In this document: positions 36,958-45,451 of the stretch, one piece after another
Layout of the letters: every line of letters starts with the position of its first letter
How positions within the stretch are numbered: position 1 is the stretch's first letter
NCBI RefSeq assembly: GCF_001894885.1
Contig: NZ_BCXB01000001.1
Coordinates: 62,001-126,000 of the forward strand
Length of the DNA: 64,000 nucleotides
Origin: Rhodococcus marinonascens NBRC 14363
GTDB lineage: Bacteria > Actinomycetota > Actinomycetes > Mycobacteriales > Mycobacteriaceae
Reading direction: 5' to 3'
Program-made: the position numbers and the translations under genes
Notes under the pieces: generated by a model
Seen by the model: only the letters and a program-made list of their open reading frames with translations
Databases searched by the model: none
What the model was told of the DNA's origin: nothing

Positions 36958-37380
36958 ATGGCATCCACCCTCGAGACCGCGGTGGGAACGACACTTCCGG
37001 AACTGTCGATCAAAGCCGATACCACGTTCGTGGTGTCGGCTTTGATCGCGACCCGGGACTTCCAGGACGTTCACCACGACCGCGACCTGGCGCAGCACCG
37101 CGGGTCGAAGGACATCTTCGCCAACATCCTCACCGATACCGGACTGGTCCAGCGGTTCGTCACCGACTGGGCGGGCCCGAAAGCCGTGATCAAGTCGATC
37201 GCGTTGCGTCTCGGGGTGCCTTGGTACGCCTACGACACCCTGACGCTCAGCGGAACGGCGGCGTCGATGAACGACGGCGTCATCACTCTCGACATCGTCG
37301 GTCGTAACGGTCTTGGTGACCACATCACATCCACGGTGACCCTGGTCCTGAACGACCAGACGAACGGAGCGAGCGCATGA
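36958..37380 (+). CDS. chsH1: ChsH1-like MaoC hydratase subunit, copy 2
   Basis: This is an intact 140-residue duplicate of the ChsH1-like protein, differing at about eleven residues, most of them near the N-terminus (for example TTFVVSALIATRDF). The catalytic TRDFQDVHHDRDLAQ segment is unchanged. It keeps the GAAGGAG-type leader and both coupling signals, but its upstream partner is only the final 84 bases of chsH2 coding sequence and its downstream ltp2 is broken. It would therefore depend on read-through from unit 1, which is interrupted by the convergent ddn-like gene, or on an unseen promoter. Confidence 0.85.
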   Translation: MASTLETAVGTTLPELSIKADTTFVVSALIATRDFQDVHHDRDLAQHRGSKDIFANILTDTGLVQRFVTDWAGPKAVIKSIALRLGVPWYAYDTLTLSGTAASMNDGVITLDIVGRNGLGDHITSTVTLVLNDQTNGASA

Positions 37381-38324
37381 GCGGGCTTTCGCACAAGGCT
37401 GTGATCGCCGGTATCGGCGCCACCGACTTCTCGAAGGACTCCGGTCGCAGCGAATTGCGGCTTGCCGCGGAGGCTGTGACGGCGGCACTTGAGGACGCCG
37501 GTCTGACCCCGGCCGATGTCGACGGACTGACGTCGTTCACGATGGATACCAACACCGAAGCGGCAGTTGCCCGTTCGGTGGGAATCCCAAATCTGAAATT
37601 CTTCAGCCGCCTACCCGCGTGGATTGTCGACCCCGGCGGCGTTCGTCGCCATGCTCGCACAGCGGTATATGCACGAGTACGGCGCCACGAGTGAGGACTT
37701 CGGACGGGTCGCAGTCACCGACCGGAAGCACGCGGCCAACAACCCCGACGCGTTCTTCTACGGCAAACCGATCACCCTCGAAGACCATCAGAACTCGCGT
37801 TTCATAGCGGAACCACTGCACCTGCTCGATTGCTGCCAGGAGTCGGACGGCGGCATTGCGATCGTGGTCACGTCGCCGGAGAGGGCGAAGGACCTGAGGC
37901 AGAAGCCGGCGGTGATCGCGGCGGCCGCCCAGGGGAGCCGTAGCGACCAGTACATCATGACCAGTTACTACCGACCGGAACTCGCCGGGCTGCCCGAGAT
38001 GGAACTCGTGGGCAGGCAATTGTGGCAGCAGGCAGGCAGGCAGGCAGGCCTAGGACCGCAGGACATGGACATGGCTGTGCTCTACGACCACTTCACACCA
38101 TACGTATTGATGCAACTCGAAGAACTCTCGAACTCGATGGCACGCTGCGGTTCAACACCCACGGCGGTCAACTCGGTGAGGCCTACATCCACGGCATGAA
38201 CGGTATCGCCGAGGGCGTTCGCCAGATCCGCGGGACGTCGGTGAACCAGGTCTCGGGCGTACAGAACGTTCTCGTCACCGCCGGGACCGGTGTTCCTACG
38301 TCGGGGCTGGTGCTGACGACATAG
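37377..38324 (+). pseudogene. ltp2: Broken second copy of ltp2
   Basis: The ltp2 duplicate is spread over three reading frames. Relative to copy 1 it lacks the bases equivalent to 35151-35335 (185 bases) and to about 35842-35890 (49 bases), both frameshifting, and has a 12-base in-frame expansion of a CAGG repeat near 38030. The thiolase-fold segment HYGGGAACATVQ is lost. The final segment after the second deletion is still nearly identical to copy 1, so decay looks recent. Confidence 0.9.
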
Positions 38325-38354
38325 AATTGGCCGACGAAAAGGGTGCGCGTCGAT

Positions 38355-38795
38355 TCAGTCCGGTATGCGGGTGAGCGCCACGACTGGAATGGTGCGGATA
38401 CCTGCGGTCTTCTCCGCGTAGCCGTTGAATCGGGGCAAGCGGCGGGCTTGTTCGTTGTAGATGCGGTCTCGTTCGCCGCCGGTGACTTCGCTGACGGATA
38501 CGGAATAGGTCTCGGTTCCGCGCTCGACCTCTGCCGCACCGGCGGCGACGAGATTGTGATACCAGTCGGGGTTGGTGGGGGCGCCTGCCTTCGAGGCGAA
38601 AACGAAAAACCTGTCCGGAGCGGTCTCGTCCGGCATGTAGATCATGGGGGAGACCATGGCGCGTCCCGATTTCCGGCCGCGATGATGCAACAGCACCACC
38701 GGTTCCCCTTCGAACATGCCACCCACGCGGCCCTCGTTGGCGCGGAATTCTGCGATTGTGTTTGCGTTCCGTTCATTGGGGTTCGGCGTGTTCAT
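38355..38795 (-). CDS. Deazaflavin (F420)-dependent nitroreductase-family protein, copy 2
   Basis: This 146-residue duplicate of the ddn-like protein is intact, with the same motifs (VLLHHRGRKSGRAMVSPMIY, FVFASKAGAPTNPDWYHNL). It differs from copy 1 at roughly a dozen positions. Its leader and ribosome binding site are also duplicated. Retention of an open frame next to the broken ltp2 suggests either selection or too little time for decay. Confidence 0.87.
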   Translation of the reverse strand: MNTPNPNERNANTIAEFRANEGRVGGMFEGEPVVLLHHRGRKSGRAMVSPMIYMPDETAPDRFFVFASKAGAPTNPDWYHNLVAAGAAEVERGTETYSVSVSEVTGGERDRIYNEQARRLPRFNGYAEKTAGIRTIPVVALTRIPD

Positions 38796-39043
38796 CTGAG
38801 TTCTCTCCTAGTCTCTCGTGTATGAGTCGGCCGGATCAGGTAAGCGCGAGCTAGGTGCGCTGGACATCGACCTCTCGGTCGTGACAATCTGCGAAGGTGG
38901 CATGGACTTCAACCTCGCAGGCCGCATTGGCCAACCCAACATACAGTACGTGACATCGACTACTTCGGTCATTTTCCGTGGTGCTGCGAACGAGGGGCAA
39001 ACGAATCATTGCGCCAGCGCGAGGCCTCACAAGAGGCGGATGA

Positions 39044-39712
39044 CTAGTCGGCGTGGATGCCTGAGCCCGCAACGCGACTGAATCCGCTCAACTCCGGGTT
39101 GCGGTGAATGTGGCGGCGGGGCAGCTGGCGACGGACGGGCATGGTCAGGCCGCCGCGTGCGCCCGCCGGAGTCCGCCGCGCGACCGGATCGGCCATCCGT
39201 CCGCACCAGTCACCGGTACCCGGATCCATGAAACGCCCTTCCGGAAACACTTGCAGCAGATTATGTTCCGTGTCGAGGTGGGTTCCGTCGTCGAGTGCAG
39301 GGCAGCCGTCGCGGACACCCGTTGCACTCGCCGGACGATGCTCGACCCCGGCGTCCTCGAGGTCCGCTCGCCCAACCAGCAGGCGCGGGCCACCACCGGA
39401 TCGGACGCGCATCTTGCGCCCGATCGGATTGCGCTGGGCGAATTTCGCCGCGTAGGACTCGAAGTAGTCGACCACCTCGTCCTTACCCGGCCACGACCAC
39501 CTCGGTGTGCGGGTAGAGTCCAGCCGGGCAGGTTGTCGTACCTGCGCCGGGGTGAACAGCCGGAGTGAGTCGAAGGTTCCCCAGACGTCGCTCACACGGT
39601 CGTGACCGTCGAGGATCACGAATCGCTGTCCTCTTCGCGCGAGATGGTCGCCGGAGGCGAGACCTGTCTGGCCGCTACCGATCCCGATCGTGTCGAATTG
39701 CTGCGTAGGCAT
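39044..39712 (-). pseudogene. Remnant of an FAD-dependent oxidoreductase
   Basis: The N-terminal 100 residues read as a flavin monooxygenase/oxidoreductase (MPTQQFDTIGIGSGQTGL Rossmann loop, RGQRFVILDGHDRVSDVWG, DSLRLFTPAQ, KDEVVDYFESYAAKFA). The remainder is patchy (LLVGRADLEDAG, EGRFMDPGTGDWCGRM) and the frame ends after about 220 residues, where the family needs about 350-400. The end runs into duplication unit 2. I take it as a decayed gene with internal deletions. Confidence 0.65.
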
Positions 39713-39869
39713 CGTCGTTCCCCTCCTGTTCTGGCCGGCTGTAACCGGCAACGCTACGACTTCGACCGCTCTCGTCGCGCCAGCAGAACGATGCAATGTC
39801 CGGTATCCGAGGCATGGGTATTTCTGTGCAGAGCGCCGGTGCGGACGGCCGATCCAGCCGGTTCTATTG

Positions 39870-39977
39870 CTAGGGTTCCACGAGTCGGTGCTCGTACGCA
39901 TATGCCGTGGCAGCCGAGCGGGAGGCGATACCCAGTTCGAGGAAGATGTTGTCGGAGCGCCGACGGCTCATCGGCAT
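39870..39977 (-). pseudogene. C-terminal fragment of a LuxR-type regulator
   Basis: This 35-residue open frame reads SDNIFLELGIASRSAATAYA and ends EHRLVEP. That matches the last helix-turn-helix portion of LuxR-family response regulators. No upstream receiver or ligand domain is present in any frame. Together with the oxidoreductase remnant it marks 39.0-40.1 kb as a gene graveyard; I see no other gene between 39713 and 40112. Confidence 0.5.
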
Positions 39978-40112
39978 GGCCACTCCTATCGGATTCACAA
40001 CCTGCCGGACGGTGAAACCTCAGCCCGCCGTCGAGGTCATGGTGGAGGTAATCCCTGCGATCTGTCGGGGTCTCGAGTCAAACTAGGTCCACATGCCAAC
40101 GGAGGAGAGCTG

Positions 40113-41069
40113 ATGGTCGATGCAATTACCGCAGAGGGCCTGGTCAAGCGGTATGGCGACGTCACAGCGCTCGGAGGGGTCGATCTCGCGGTTGCGGCGG
40201 GAACCGTGACGGCGCTGCTCGGCCCGAACGGTGCCGGCAAGACGACAGCCGTGCGGGTGTTCACCACCCTTCTCGTTCCGGACGCGGGCCGCGCCGAGGT
40301 CGCAGGTCTGGATGTCGTCGGGGACGCACGGGCGCTGCGATCGCGAATCGGCGCTTCGGGGCAGTACGCGGCCGTCGATGAGTACCTCACCGGCTTCGAG
40401 AACCTCGACATGGTGGGGCGGCTCTACCACCTCGGCGCCAAGCGCAGTAGGGCTCGAGCCCGTGAACTGCTCGAACAGTTCGACCTGGTCGAGGCGGGTG
40501 ACCGCCCCGTCAAGGGCTACTCAGGCGGTATGCGTAGGCGCCTCGATCTTGCGGGGGCGCTCGTGGCCGAGCCGGAGGTGTTGTTTCTGGACGAACCGAC
40601 CACCGGACTCGACCCTCGAGCCCGACTGGGACTGTGGGACGTCATCGACGAACTCGTCGCGAAAGGCACCACGCTGCTGCTCACCACGCAATACATGGAG
40701 GAGGCGGAGCGACTCGCCGATCAGATTGCGGTCATCGACCACGGCTTGGTGATTGCTCGCGGAACCGCCGACGAATTGAAGAATCGGGTGGGCGGTGAGC
40801 GCATCGAACTGACCGTCCGCGAGGGGATCGACCTCTCCGTCGTGCGTGAGGAACTGATATCGCTCGCCGCTGGCGACATCCACATCGACGAGAATGTCCG
40901 TCGGGTGACGGTGCCGGTGTCCGGGGGATCGGACACGCTCGTCGAAGCACTTGGCCGATTGTCCAATCGAGGCGTGAAGGTGTTCGACGTCGGCCTGCGC
41001 CGCCCTACTCTCGACGACGTCTTCCTCACCCTTACCGGACGCGAGGCCGAAGAGGAGCAAGTTTCATGA
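40113..41069 (+). CDS. drrA: ABC exporter ATP-binding protein, DrrA-like
   Basis: This 318-residue ATPase of the daunorubicin-resistance (DrrA) family has Walker A LLGPNGAGKTTAVRVF near 36, the signature YSGGMRRRLDLAGALV near 137, and Walker B LFLDEPTTGLDP. The C-terminal DrrA-type extension includes VGLRRPTLDDVFLTLTGREAEEE (about residues 290-313). The start is ATG 40113 with GGAGGAG upstream; the longer open frame is discarded. The four-base overlap with the permease gene shows an operon. It exports an unknown hydrophobic compound or lipid. Confidence 0.93.
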   Translation: MVDAITAEGLVKRYGDVTALGGVDLAVAAGTVTALLGPNGAGKTTAVRVFTTLLVPDAGRAEVAGLDVVGDARALRSRIGASGQYAAVDEYLTGFENLDMVGRLYHLGAKRSRARARELLEQFDLVEAGDRPVKGYSGGMRRRLDLAGALVAEPEVLFLDEPTTGLDPRARLGLWDVIDELVAKGTTLLLTTQYMEEAERLADQIAVIDHGLVIARGTADELKNRVGGERIELTVREGIDLSVVREELISLAAGDIHIDENVRRVTVPVSGGSDTLVEALGRLSNRGVKVFDVGLRRPTLDDVFLTLTGREAEEEQVS

Positions 41070-41884
41070 CCGCGCCGCAGACCGCTTCCGTCCACACCGC
41101 GCTCGCTGATGGGCTCACCATCGCCAAGCGCAACATGATCAAGATCAAGCGCGTGCCCGACCTCATCGTATTCACCACATTGTCGCCGATCATGTTCGTG
41201 TTGCTGTTCGCATACGTATTCGGCAGTGCCATCCAGGTTCCGGGCATGTCGTACCGTGAGTTCTTGATCGCCGGAATCTTCACTCAGACAGTCATCTTCG
41301 GTTCTACCTGGACGGGATTGGGCATGGCCGAGGATCTACAGAAGGGGATCATCGACCGGTTCCGGTCGCTGCCGATGGCCCCGTCCGCCGTCCTGATCGG
41401 CCGCACGTCGAGCGATGTGCTGATCAACATCGTCAGCCTCGTGGTGATGTCGCTGACCGGTCTGATCATCGGCTGGCGCATCCACTCGAGTATCGGCGAG
41501 GCGGCTCTTGGCTACCTGCTCTTGCTGCTGTTCGCCTACGCGTTGTCTTGGATAATGGCGGTGGTGGGCATGTGGATCCGTACCCCGGAGGTATTCAACA
41601 ACGCCAGCTTTATCGTGATCTTCCCACTCACGTTCATTGCGAACACGTTCGTCGATACGAGTGACCTACCCGGTCCGTTGAAGGTGATGGCGGAGTGGAA
41701 CCCGGTGTCCGCGGTGACGCAGGCCGTGCGCGAGCTGTTCGGAAACACCAACCCCGCCATGGCGGTTCCCGATGCATGGCCGCTACAGAACCCCATCATC
41801 GCCTCACTGGGGTGGTCGGCGGTGCTGCTGCTGATCTTCGTGCCCTTCGCGGTTCGGCGCTACAACAAGGCGGTCAGTCGGTGA
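41066..41884 (+). CDS. drrB: ABC-2 type exporter permease, DrrB-like
   Basis: This 272-residue membrane protein has six predicted helices, partner of the DrrA-like ATPase. The family segment DLIVFTTLSPIMFVLLFAYV forms helix 1, with GIIDRFRSLPMAPSAVLIG as the ABC-2 signature loop and ALSWIMAVVGMWI and FPLTFIANTFVDT further on. The start overlaps the drrA stop (ATGA). Its 3' end overlaps the convergent MocA-like gene by about 81 bases. Confidence 0.93.
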   Translation: MTAPQTASVHTALADGLTIAKRNMIKIKRVPDLIVFTTLSPIMFVLLFAYVFGSAIQVPGMSYREFLIAGIFTQTVIFGSTWTGLGMAEDLQKGIIDRFRSLPMAPSAVLIGRTSSDVLINIVSLVVMSLTGLIIGWRIHSSIGEAALGYLLLLLFAYALSWIMAVVGMWIRTPEVFNNASFIVIFPLTFIANTFVDTSDLPGPLKVMAEWNPVSAVTQAVRELFGNTNPAMAVPDAWPLQNPIIASLGWSAVLLLIFVPFAVRRYNKAVSR

Positions 41885-42451
41885 GTCGACATCGCGTCCC
41901 GATCCCAGATCTGAGCAGTCGACCATCTCCACGTCGTGTGCGATCAAATACTTCCGCGCGCCGGAGTCGCCGGTGAGGCTGCGCTGCAACGGCATCCAAT
42001 GTTCTCGGCCGATCAGGACCGGATGGCCAGGCGAGTCGCCGTAGTGGGCCTGGCGGAGCGCCGACCGGGTGTCGAGGGGTGGCACCGCGCCCAGTCGCGA
42101 AACCGCGTCGGCCCCGAGGTCTGGGAGATCGACCAATGTGACCACGACGGCGTCGAGGTCCCCGAGGGTCGCGGCGACCTCCAGTCCCCGGCGAAGGGAT
42201 GCGGAGAGACCCGACTGCCAGTCCTCCGCGATCGCGACGGCGACCGGGATGCCGTCGGGAAGTAAGGCCTCGGCCTCGGCGGCACGGGCGCCGAGCACCA
42301 CGACGATGGGGTTGCATCCGGCCTCCGAGAGCACCCGGGTACCGCGCGCCAGCCACGGTTCCCCGCCTTCACTGACGATGAGAGCCTTGGGCATGCCCAT
42401 GCGTGAACCGGCCCCAGCGGCGAGTAGTACGCCCCCAACCGACGTCGTCAT
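41804..42451 (-). CDS. mocA: MobA/MocA-like nucleotidyltransferase
   Basis: This 215-residue protein has the NTP-transferase fold of molybdopterin cytidylyl/guanylyltransferases. The nucleotide-binding loop is VGGVLLAAGAGSRMGMPKAL at residues 4-23, with VVVTLVDLPDLG near 98 and GHPVLIGREHW near 134, typical of the MocA branch that makes the CMP-form cofactor for xanthine dehydrogenase-type enzymes. A molybdenum hydroxylase operon lies 7 kb to the right and could be its client. The last ~25 residues lie antisense within drrB and are probably not functionally important. Confidence 0.85.
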   Translation of the reverse strand: MTTSVGGVLLAAGAGSRMGMPKALIVSEGGEPWLARGTRVLSEAGCNPIVVVLGARAAEAEALLPDGIPVAVAIAEDWQSGLSASLRRGLEVAATLGDLDAVVVTLVDLPDLGADAVSRLGAVPPLDTRSALRQAHYGDSPGHPVLIGREHWMPLQRSLTGDSGARKYLIAHDVEMVDCSDLGSGRDVDSPTDRLVVAPNREGHEDQQQHRRPPQ

Positions 42452-42609
42452 CGAGGGATCCCGGAATAACACGGCATACGCTCACCCTACTTTTACTTGG
42501 CCGAATTCGTGAATGAGATGCAATGCGCGTGTGCGCGTCGGGAGTAGCAACGCGCACCGTAGACTGGCCGATGGTTTCGAGACGGCGTAAGCCGGGATGG
42601 GACGGACGC

Positions 42610-43557
42610 ATGGTGGATCCCAAGAGAGTCGGAGAACCTCCCCTGCGGGAGTTCGCGGAGCGGTGGGGTGGCTCCGGCAGCGTCGTCGATATCGGCGGCC
42701 CCATTCACTGGGTGGAATACGGCGACACCGACAATGGATCTCCTCCAGTGGTCATGGTTCACGGACTCGGCGGTTCACACCTCAACTGGGTCCGGATCGC
42801 TCCGACTCTGGCGAAACGTACGCGCGTGGTGACAGTAGATCTCCCTGGCTTCGGTCTCAGCACGGCTGGACGGCGCCAGGCAGGAGTGGACGCCAACGCA
42901 AAAGTGCTGCACCGCTTCCTTGAGGATGTGATCGGCACTCCGGCGATTCTGATGGGCAATTCGATGGGCGGCATGATCTCGCTCTTCGAAACGGCAGCGC
43001 ACCCCAAGTCGGTCTCCGGCCTGGTTCTTGTCAACCCTGCATTGCCTATCGGGCAGCGGGCCCCGGATCCACAGGTTGCGTTGCAGTTCGCGATGCAGTT
43101 CATGCCTTTCGTGGGGGAGCGCTACCTGCGGTATTCGAATAGGAGGATGACGGACCGACAGTTGGTCGAGCGAGTGGTCAACCTGTGCTTCGCCGATCCG
43201 AGTCGGGCTTCGGAGGAGGTCCTCGACGCTGCTACGGCTCTCGCGGGTTACCGACGTGGGCTGCCATCGCAGGATGCGGCGTTCCTTCAAGCCAGTCGAT
43301 CACTGATGCTCGTCCTTGCTCGTCCTGGGCGCTATCAGGCTGCCATGCAGTCCGTCCAACAGCCCGTTCTCCTGATCCACGGCGACAAGGACAGGCTGGT
43401 GCCGGTTGCGGCTGCGCGGAAGGCGGCGGCAGTCAACGAGCGGTGGGACAGCGTGATCCTCACCGACGTGGGGCACACGCCGCAGCTCGAGGCTCCCGAC
43501 ACGATGCTCGACCACGTGATGACGTGGGTCGACAAGTACGGGCTGATCGACGTGTAG
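42610..43557 (+). CDS. Alpha/beta hydrolase
   Basis: This 315-residue alpha/beta-hydrolase fold protein has oxyanion loop VVMVHGLGGSHLNW, nucleophile elbow LMGNSMGGMISLFE (Ser), acid near LIHGDKDRLVPV (Asp) and catalytic His in DVGHTPQLEAPD. The substrate is unknown; the MhpC-like layout fits ester or C-C bond hydrolases. I chose ATG 42610 because GGGAC lies about seven bases upstream; ATG 42571 and 42523 are in frame and possible. It stands alone, diverging from the MocA-like gene. Confidence 0.85.
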   Translation: MVDPKRVGEPPLREFAERWGGSGSVVDIGGPIHWVEYGDTDNGSPPVVMVHGLGGSHLNWVRIAPTLAKRTRVVTVDLPGFGLSTAGRRQAGVDANAKVLHRFLEDVIGTPAILMGNSMGGMISLFETAAHPKSVSGLVLVNPALPIGQRAPDPQVALQFAMQFMPFVGERYLRYSNRRMTDRQLVERVVNLCFADPSRASEEVLDAATALAGYRRGLPSQDAAFLQASRSLMLVLARPGRYQAAMQSVQQPVLLIHGDKDRLVPVAAARKAAAVNERWDSVILTDVGHTPQLEAPDTMLDHVMTWVDKYGLIDV

Positions 43558-43636
43558 GACAACAGCCACAAGCTGACGCAGCGGCGTGTCTGCGCCGGCG
43601 GCAGCAGACAGTTGGGCGGCGATGGTGAGTGGAGGC

Positions 43637-44146
43637 CTACCGACGTGCCCGTCGGGGTGTGCGCGGGAGGATTCGTGTGGACCCGCAACGCATGTGTGTC
43701 GGTGCGGTCGTCCGCGGGCTGTCGGGTGACAGGTGCTGCGGGAAGTAGGGGCCGAGGTCCTGGGCGACCTTCAGTGCCAGCGGGCACGCCTGATCCGCAA
43801 TCTTTGTATCCTGCATGAGGGTAAGGCGTGAGTCATTCTGAGTCTTTGACACGGGAATCGCGTTGGACGACACCAGCACCGACGAATAGGGATGGTACGA
43901 ATAGTGGGAGCACGCCCAGCTCTGGTACGGCTCCTCCCGATCCTCGTACCGGACGGGCTCGCTTCCGTCGATCCCCGCGGCGGCGCGCGCGTCCGGGCCG
44001 AATCCGTCGCAGGGGTGAAAGGTCAATCGCGGGACTGGCTCGGCGATCGGCTCACCGGTACCGGAAGAACCGCAGGCGGCCAGCGACAACGACAACGCAA
44101 CAGCCGTTGCCACGCGAGATCCGGCGCGTCTGAGGTGCGCTATCAC
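43637..44146 (-). CDS. DUF3558-type lipoprotein
   Basis: This 169-residue lipoprotein has a signal peptide ending in lipobox LAAC at residues 22-25. The body matches actinobacterial DUF3558 proteins (TFHPCDGFGPDARAAAGID, WACSHYSYHPYSSVLV, QACPLALKVAQDLGPYFPQ) with the paired Cys residues of that family. The last ~20 residues are Arg-rich and unlike the family, so the C-terminus may have been altered by a frameshift. It overlaps the upstream remnant by four bases. Function unknown. Confidence 0.75.
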   Translation of the reverse strand: MIAHLRRAGSRVATAVALSLSLAACGSSGTGEPIAEPVPRLTFHPCDGFGPDARAAAGIDGSEPVRYEDREEPYQSWACSHYSYHPYSSVLVSSNAIPVSKTQNDSRLTLMQDTKIADQACPLALKVAQDLGPYFPQHLSPDSPRTTAPTHMRCGSTRILPRTPRRARR

Positions 44147-44310
44147 AGATCTTCTCCTTCCTGTCCGAGAGCGCTCGTCGTGATGCCCTCTTGTTCTTCG
44201 TAGGCCCGTAGTACGGCCTCGAAGGGTGCCTTCATATCCAGGGCGTAACTCCTATGAGAAAGGAGGAGTCCGACCGCCGAACTTTCGTAGGCGATCTGGC
44301 ACCCCTCCTG
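44143..44310 (-). pseudogene. Truncated small protein gene upstream of the DUF3558 lipoprotein
   Basis: The frame ending at 44143 reads CQIAYESSAVGLLLSHRSYA, then ALDMKAPFEAVLRAYEEQEG, a helical segment like small WXG-type partners often encoded before DUF3558 genes. The N-terminal half is missing or shifted: an alternative frame gives MQKFNDKVAGGVPDRL just upstream. The four-base overlap with the lipoprotein gene supports an original two-gene unit. The left open frame up to 44433 runs into the LysR gene and is not credible. Confidence 0.4.
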
Positions 44311-44371
44311 CGACCTTGTCGTTGAACTTCTGCATCGGGAGCCCGACCTGCGCGACTCGATCGCACTTGGG

Positions 44372-45283
44372 TCATGCCGGTTCCGCGGTCTCGGCCGAAC
44401 CTCCTGAGCCCGCGATCGACTGCGCGAGGGCACGGAACAGGTGGGTGAGTTCGGGCCTGCTCACCGTGCCGCTACGAATAACCCCGCAGACGGGAATGCG
44501 CAGGCGATCGTGGGTCTCGCGCATGACGCTCAGACCCCTCCGCGGAGTTGCGTCAGCGGTGTCGGCGTAGAGCACGGTCCACGATCGGGGCGTGGTGAGC
44601 ACATCGAGCGTGGCCGTATGGTCGCTAGGAATCGATGGTCCGAGCATCACTTTTTGCCCGACCTGACGAAACGCGTCCTCGAGCACCGTGTGGATCAGGA
44701 TCTGACTGCTGCGCGGTGGCAGGAGCAGGGGATACGGAGCCAGTTCGCTCAACTCCACGGTCGAGTTCCCGGACAGGGGATGCTGGCTCGACGTCACGAT
44801 CACCAGGTCTTCCAGTCCGAATTCCACGGTTTCGAGTCCCGGCCGATCGACGCCGCCCCGAATCAGCGCGAGATCGATGTTCCCTGAGGCGACCGCGGTC
44901 ATCCTCTCGGTGAAGTCCTTGATGACGAACTCGATATCCAACTGCGGAAATTCTTCGCGGACATGCGATATCGCTGCCAAGATCTGGGTTGCAAAGCTCA
45001 TGCTCGCGCTGATGCGCAGCCGGTTGTGTGGGTCGAGTCCCACCGACAGCGCCCGCGCCTCGAGCCCCATCATCTCGGCGGCGATCGGCATGAGTCGCTC
45101 GCCTGCGGCGGTCAGTCGTGTGGCACGAGTCGACCGTTCGAGCAAAGAGGTGCCCAACTCGCGTTCGAGCTTGGCGATCTGGTGGCTGATCGCGGACTGA
45201 GAGATGAAGCAGCGTCGTGCCGCACGGGAGAAGCTTCCCTCCTCGCCGACCGCGAGGAAGTAGCGGAGCTGCCGGAATTCCAT
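44372..45283 (-). CDS. LysR-family transcriptional regulator
   Basis: This 303-residue regulator has the LysR N-terminal helix-turn-helix (MEFRQLRYFLAVGEEGSFSR, CFISQSAISHQIAKLERELG, TRLTAAGERLM) and a C-terminal substrate-binding domain. The target is probably itself and/or the divergent NDH-2 gene 168 bases away; the ligand is unknown. Its sequence is complete and of normal length. Confidence 0.92.
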   Translation of the reverse strand: MEFRQLRYFLAVGEEGSFSRAARRCFISQSAISHQIAKLERELGTSLLERSTRATRLTAAGERLMPIAAEMMGLEARALSVGLDPHNRLRISASMSFATQILAAISHVREEFPQLDIEFVIKDFTERMTAVASGNIDLALIRGGVDRPGLETVEFGLEDLVIVTSSQHPLSGNSTVELSELAPYPLLLPPRSSQILIHTVLEDAFRQVGQKVMLGPSIPSDHTATLDVLTTPRSWTVLYADTADATPRRGLSVMRETHDRLRIPVCGVIRSGTVSRPELTHLFRALAQSIAGSGGSAETAEPA

Positions 45284-45451
45284 GACTCGAGGCTACGTCC
45301 TTCGCTCGCAATCTATGAGAAATCGAGATAACACAATTTCGATTCGCCCAGCTTATTCGCAACTGGACACGTCTAAACCATAAAATCTGTCATATGCAAC
45401 GCTAAGCAGGAGTTGCTGTGCAAACGCAACAGAAAACGGAGGGGATTCTCG

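Larger units (their letters stand above)
36874..39098 (+). repeat. Tandem duplication, unit 2 (partly decayed)
   Basis: This unit repeats 34409-36870 with scattered substitutions and at least two deletions (equivalent to 35151-35335 and about 35842-35890 of unit 1). It carries a chsH2 fragment without its start, an intact chsH1, a broken ltp2, an intact ddn-like gene and a non-coding tail (38796-39098). The junction with unit 1 is at about 36870-36874. Confidence 0.92.

Noticed and set aside
36615-38980. Open frames in the non-coding tails of the duplication units
   Set aside because: The readings differ between the two copies through frame-disrupting differences and have no protein-like pattern, so the tails are treated as non-coding.
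39690-40112. Upstream extension of the drrA frame
   Set aside because: The strong GGAGGAG ribosome binding site and family start are at 40113; the extension overlaps a decayed region.
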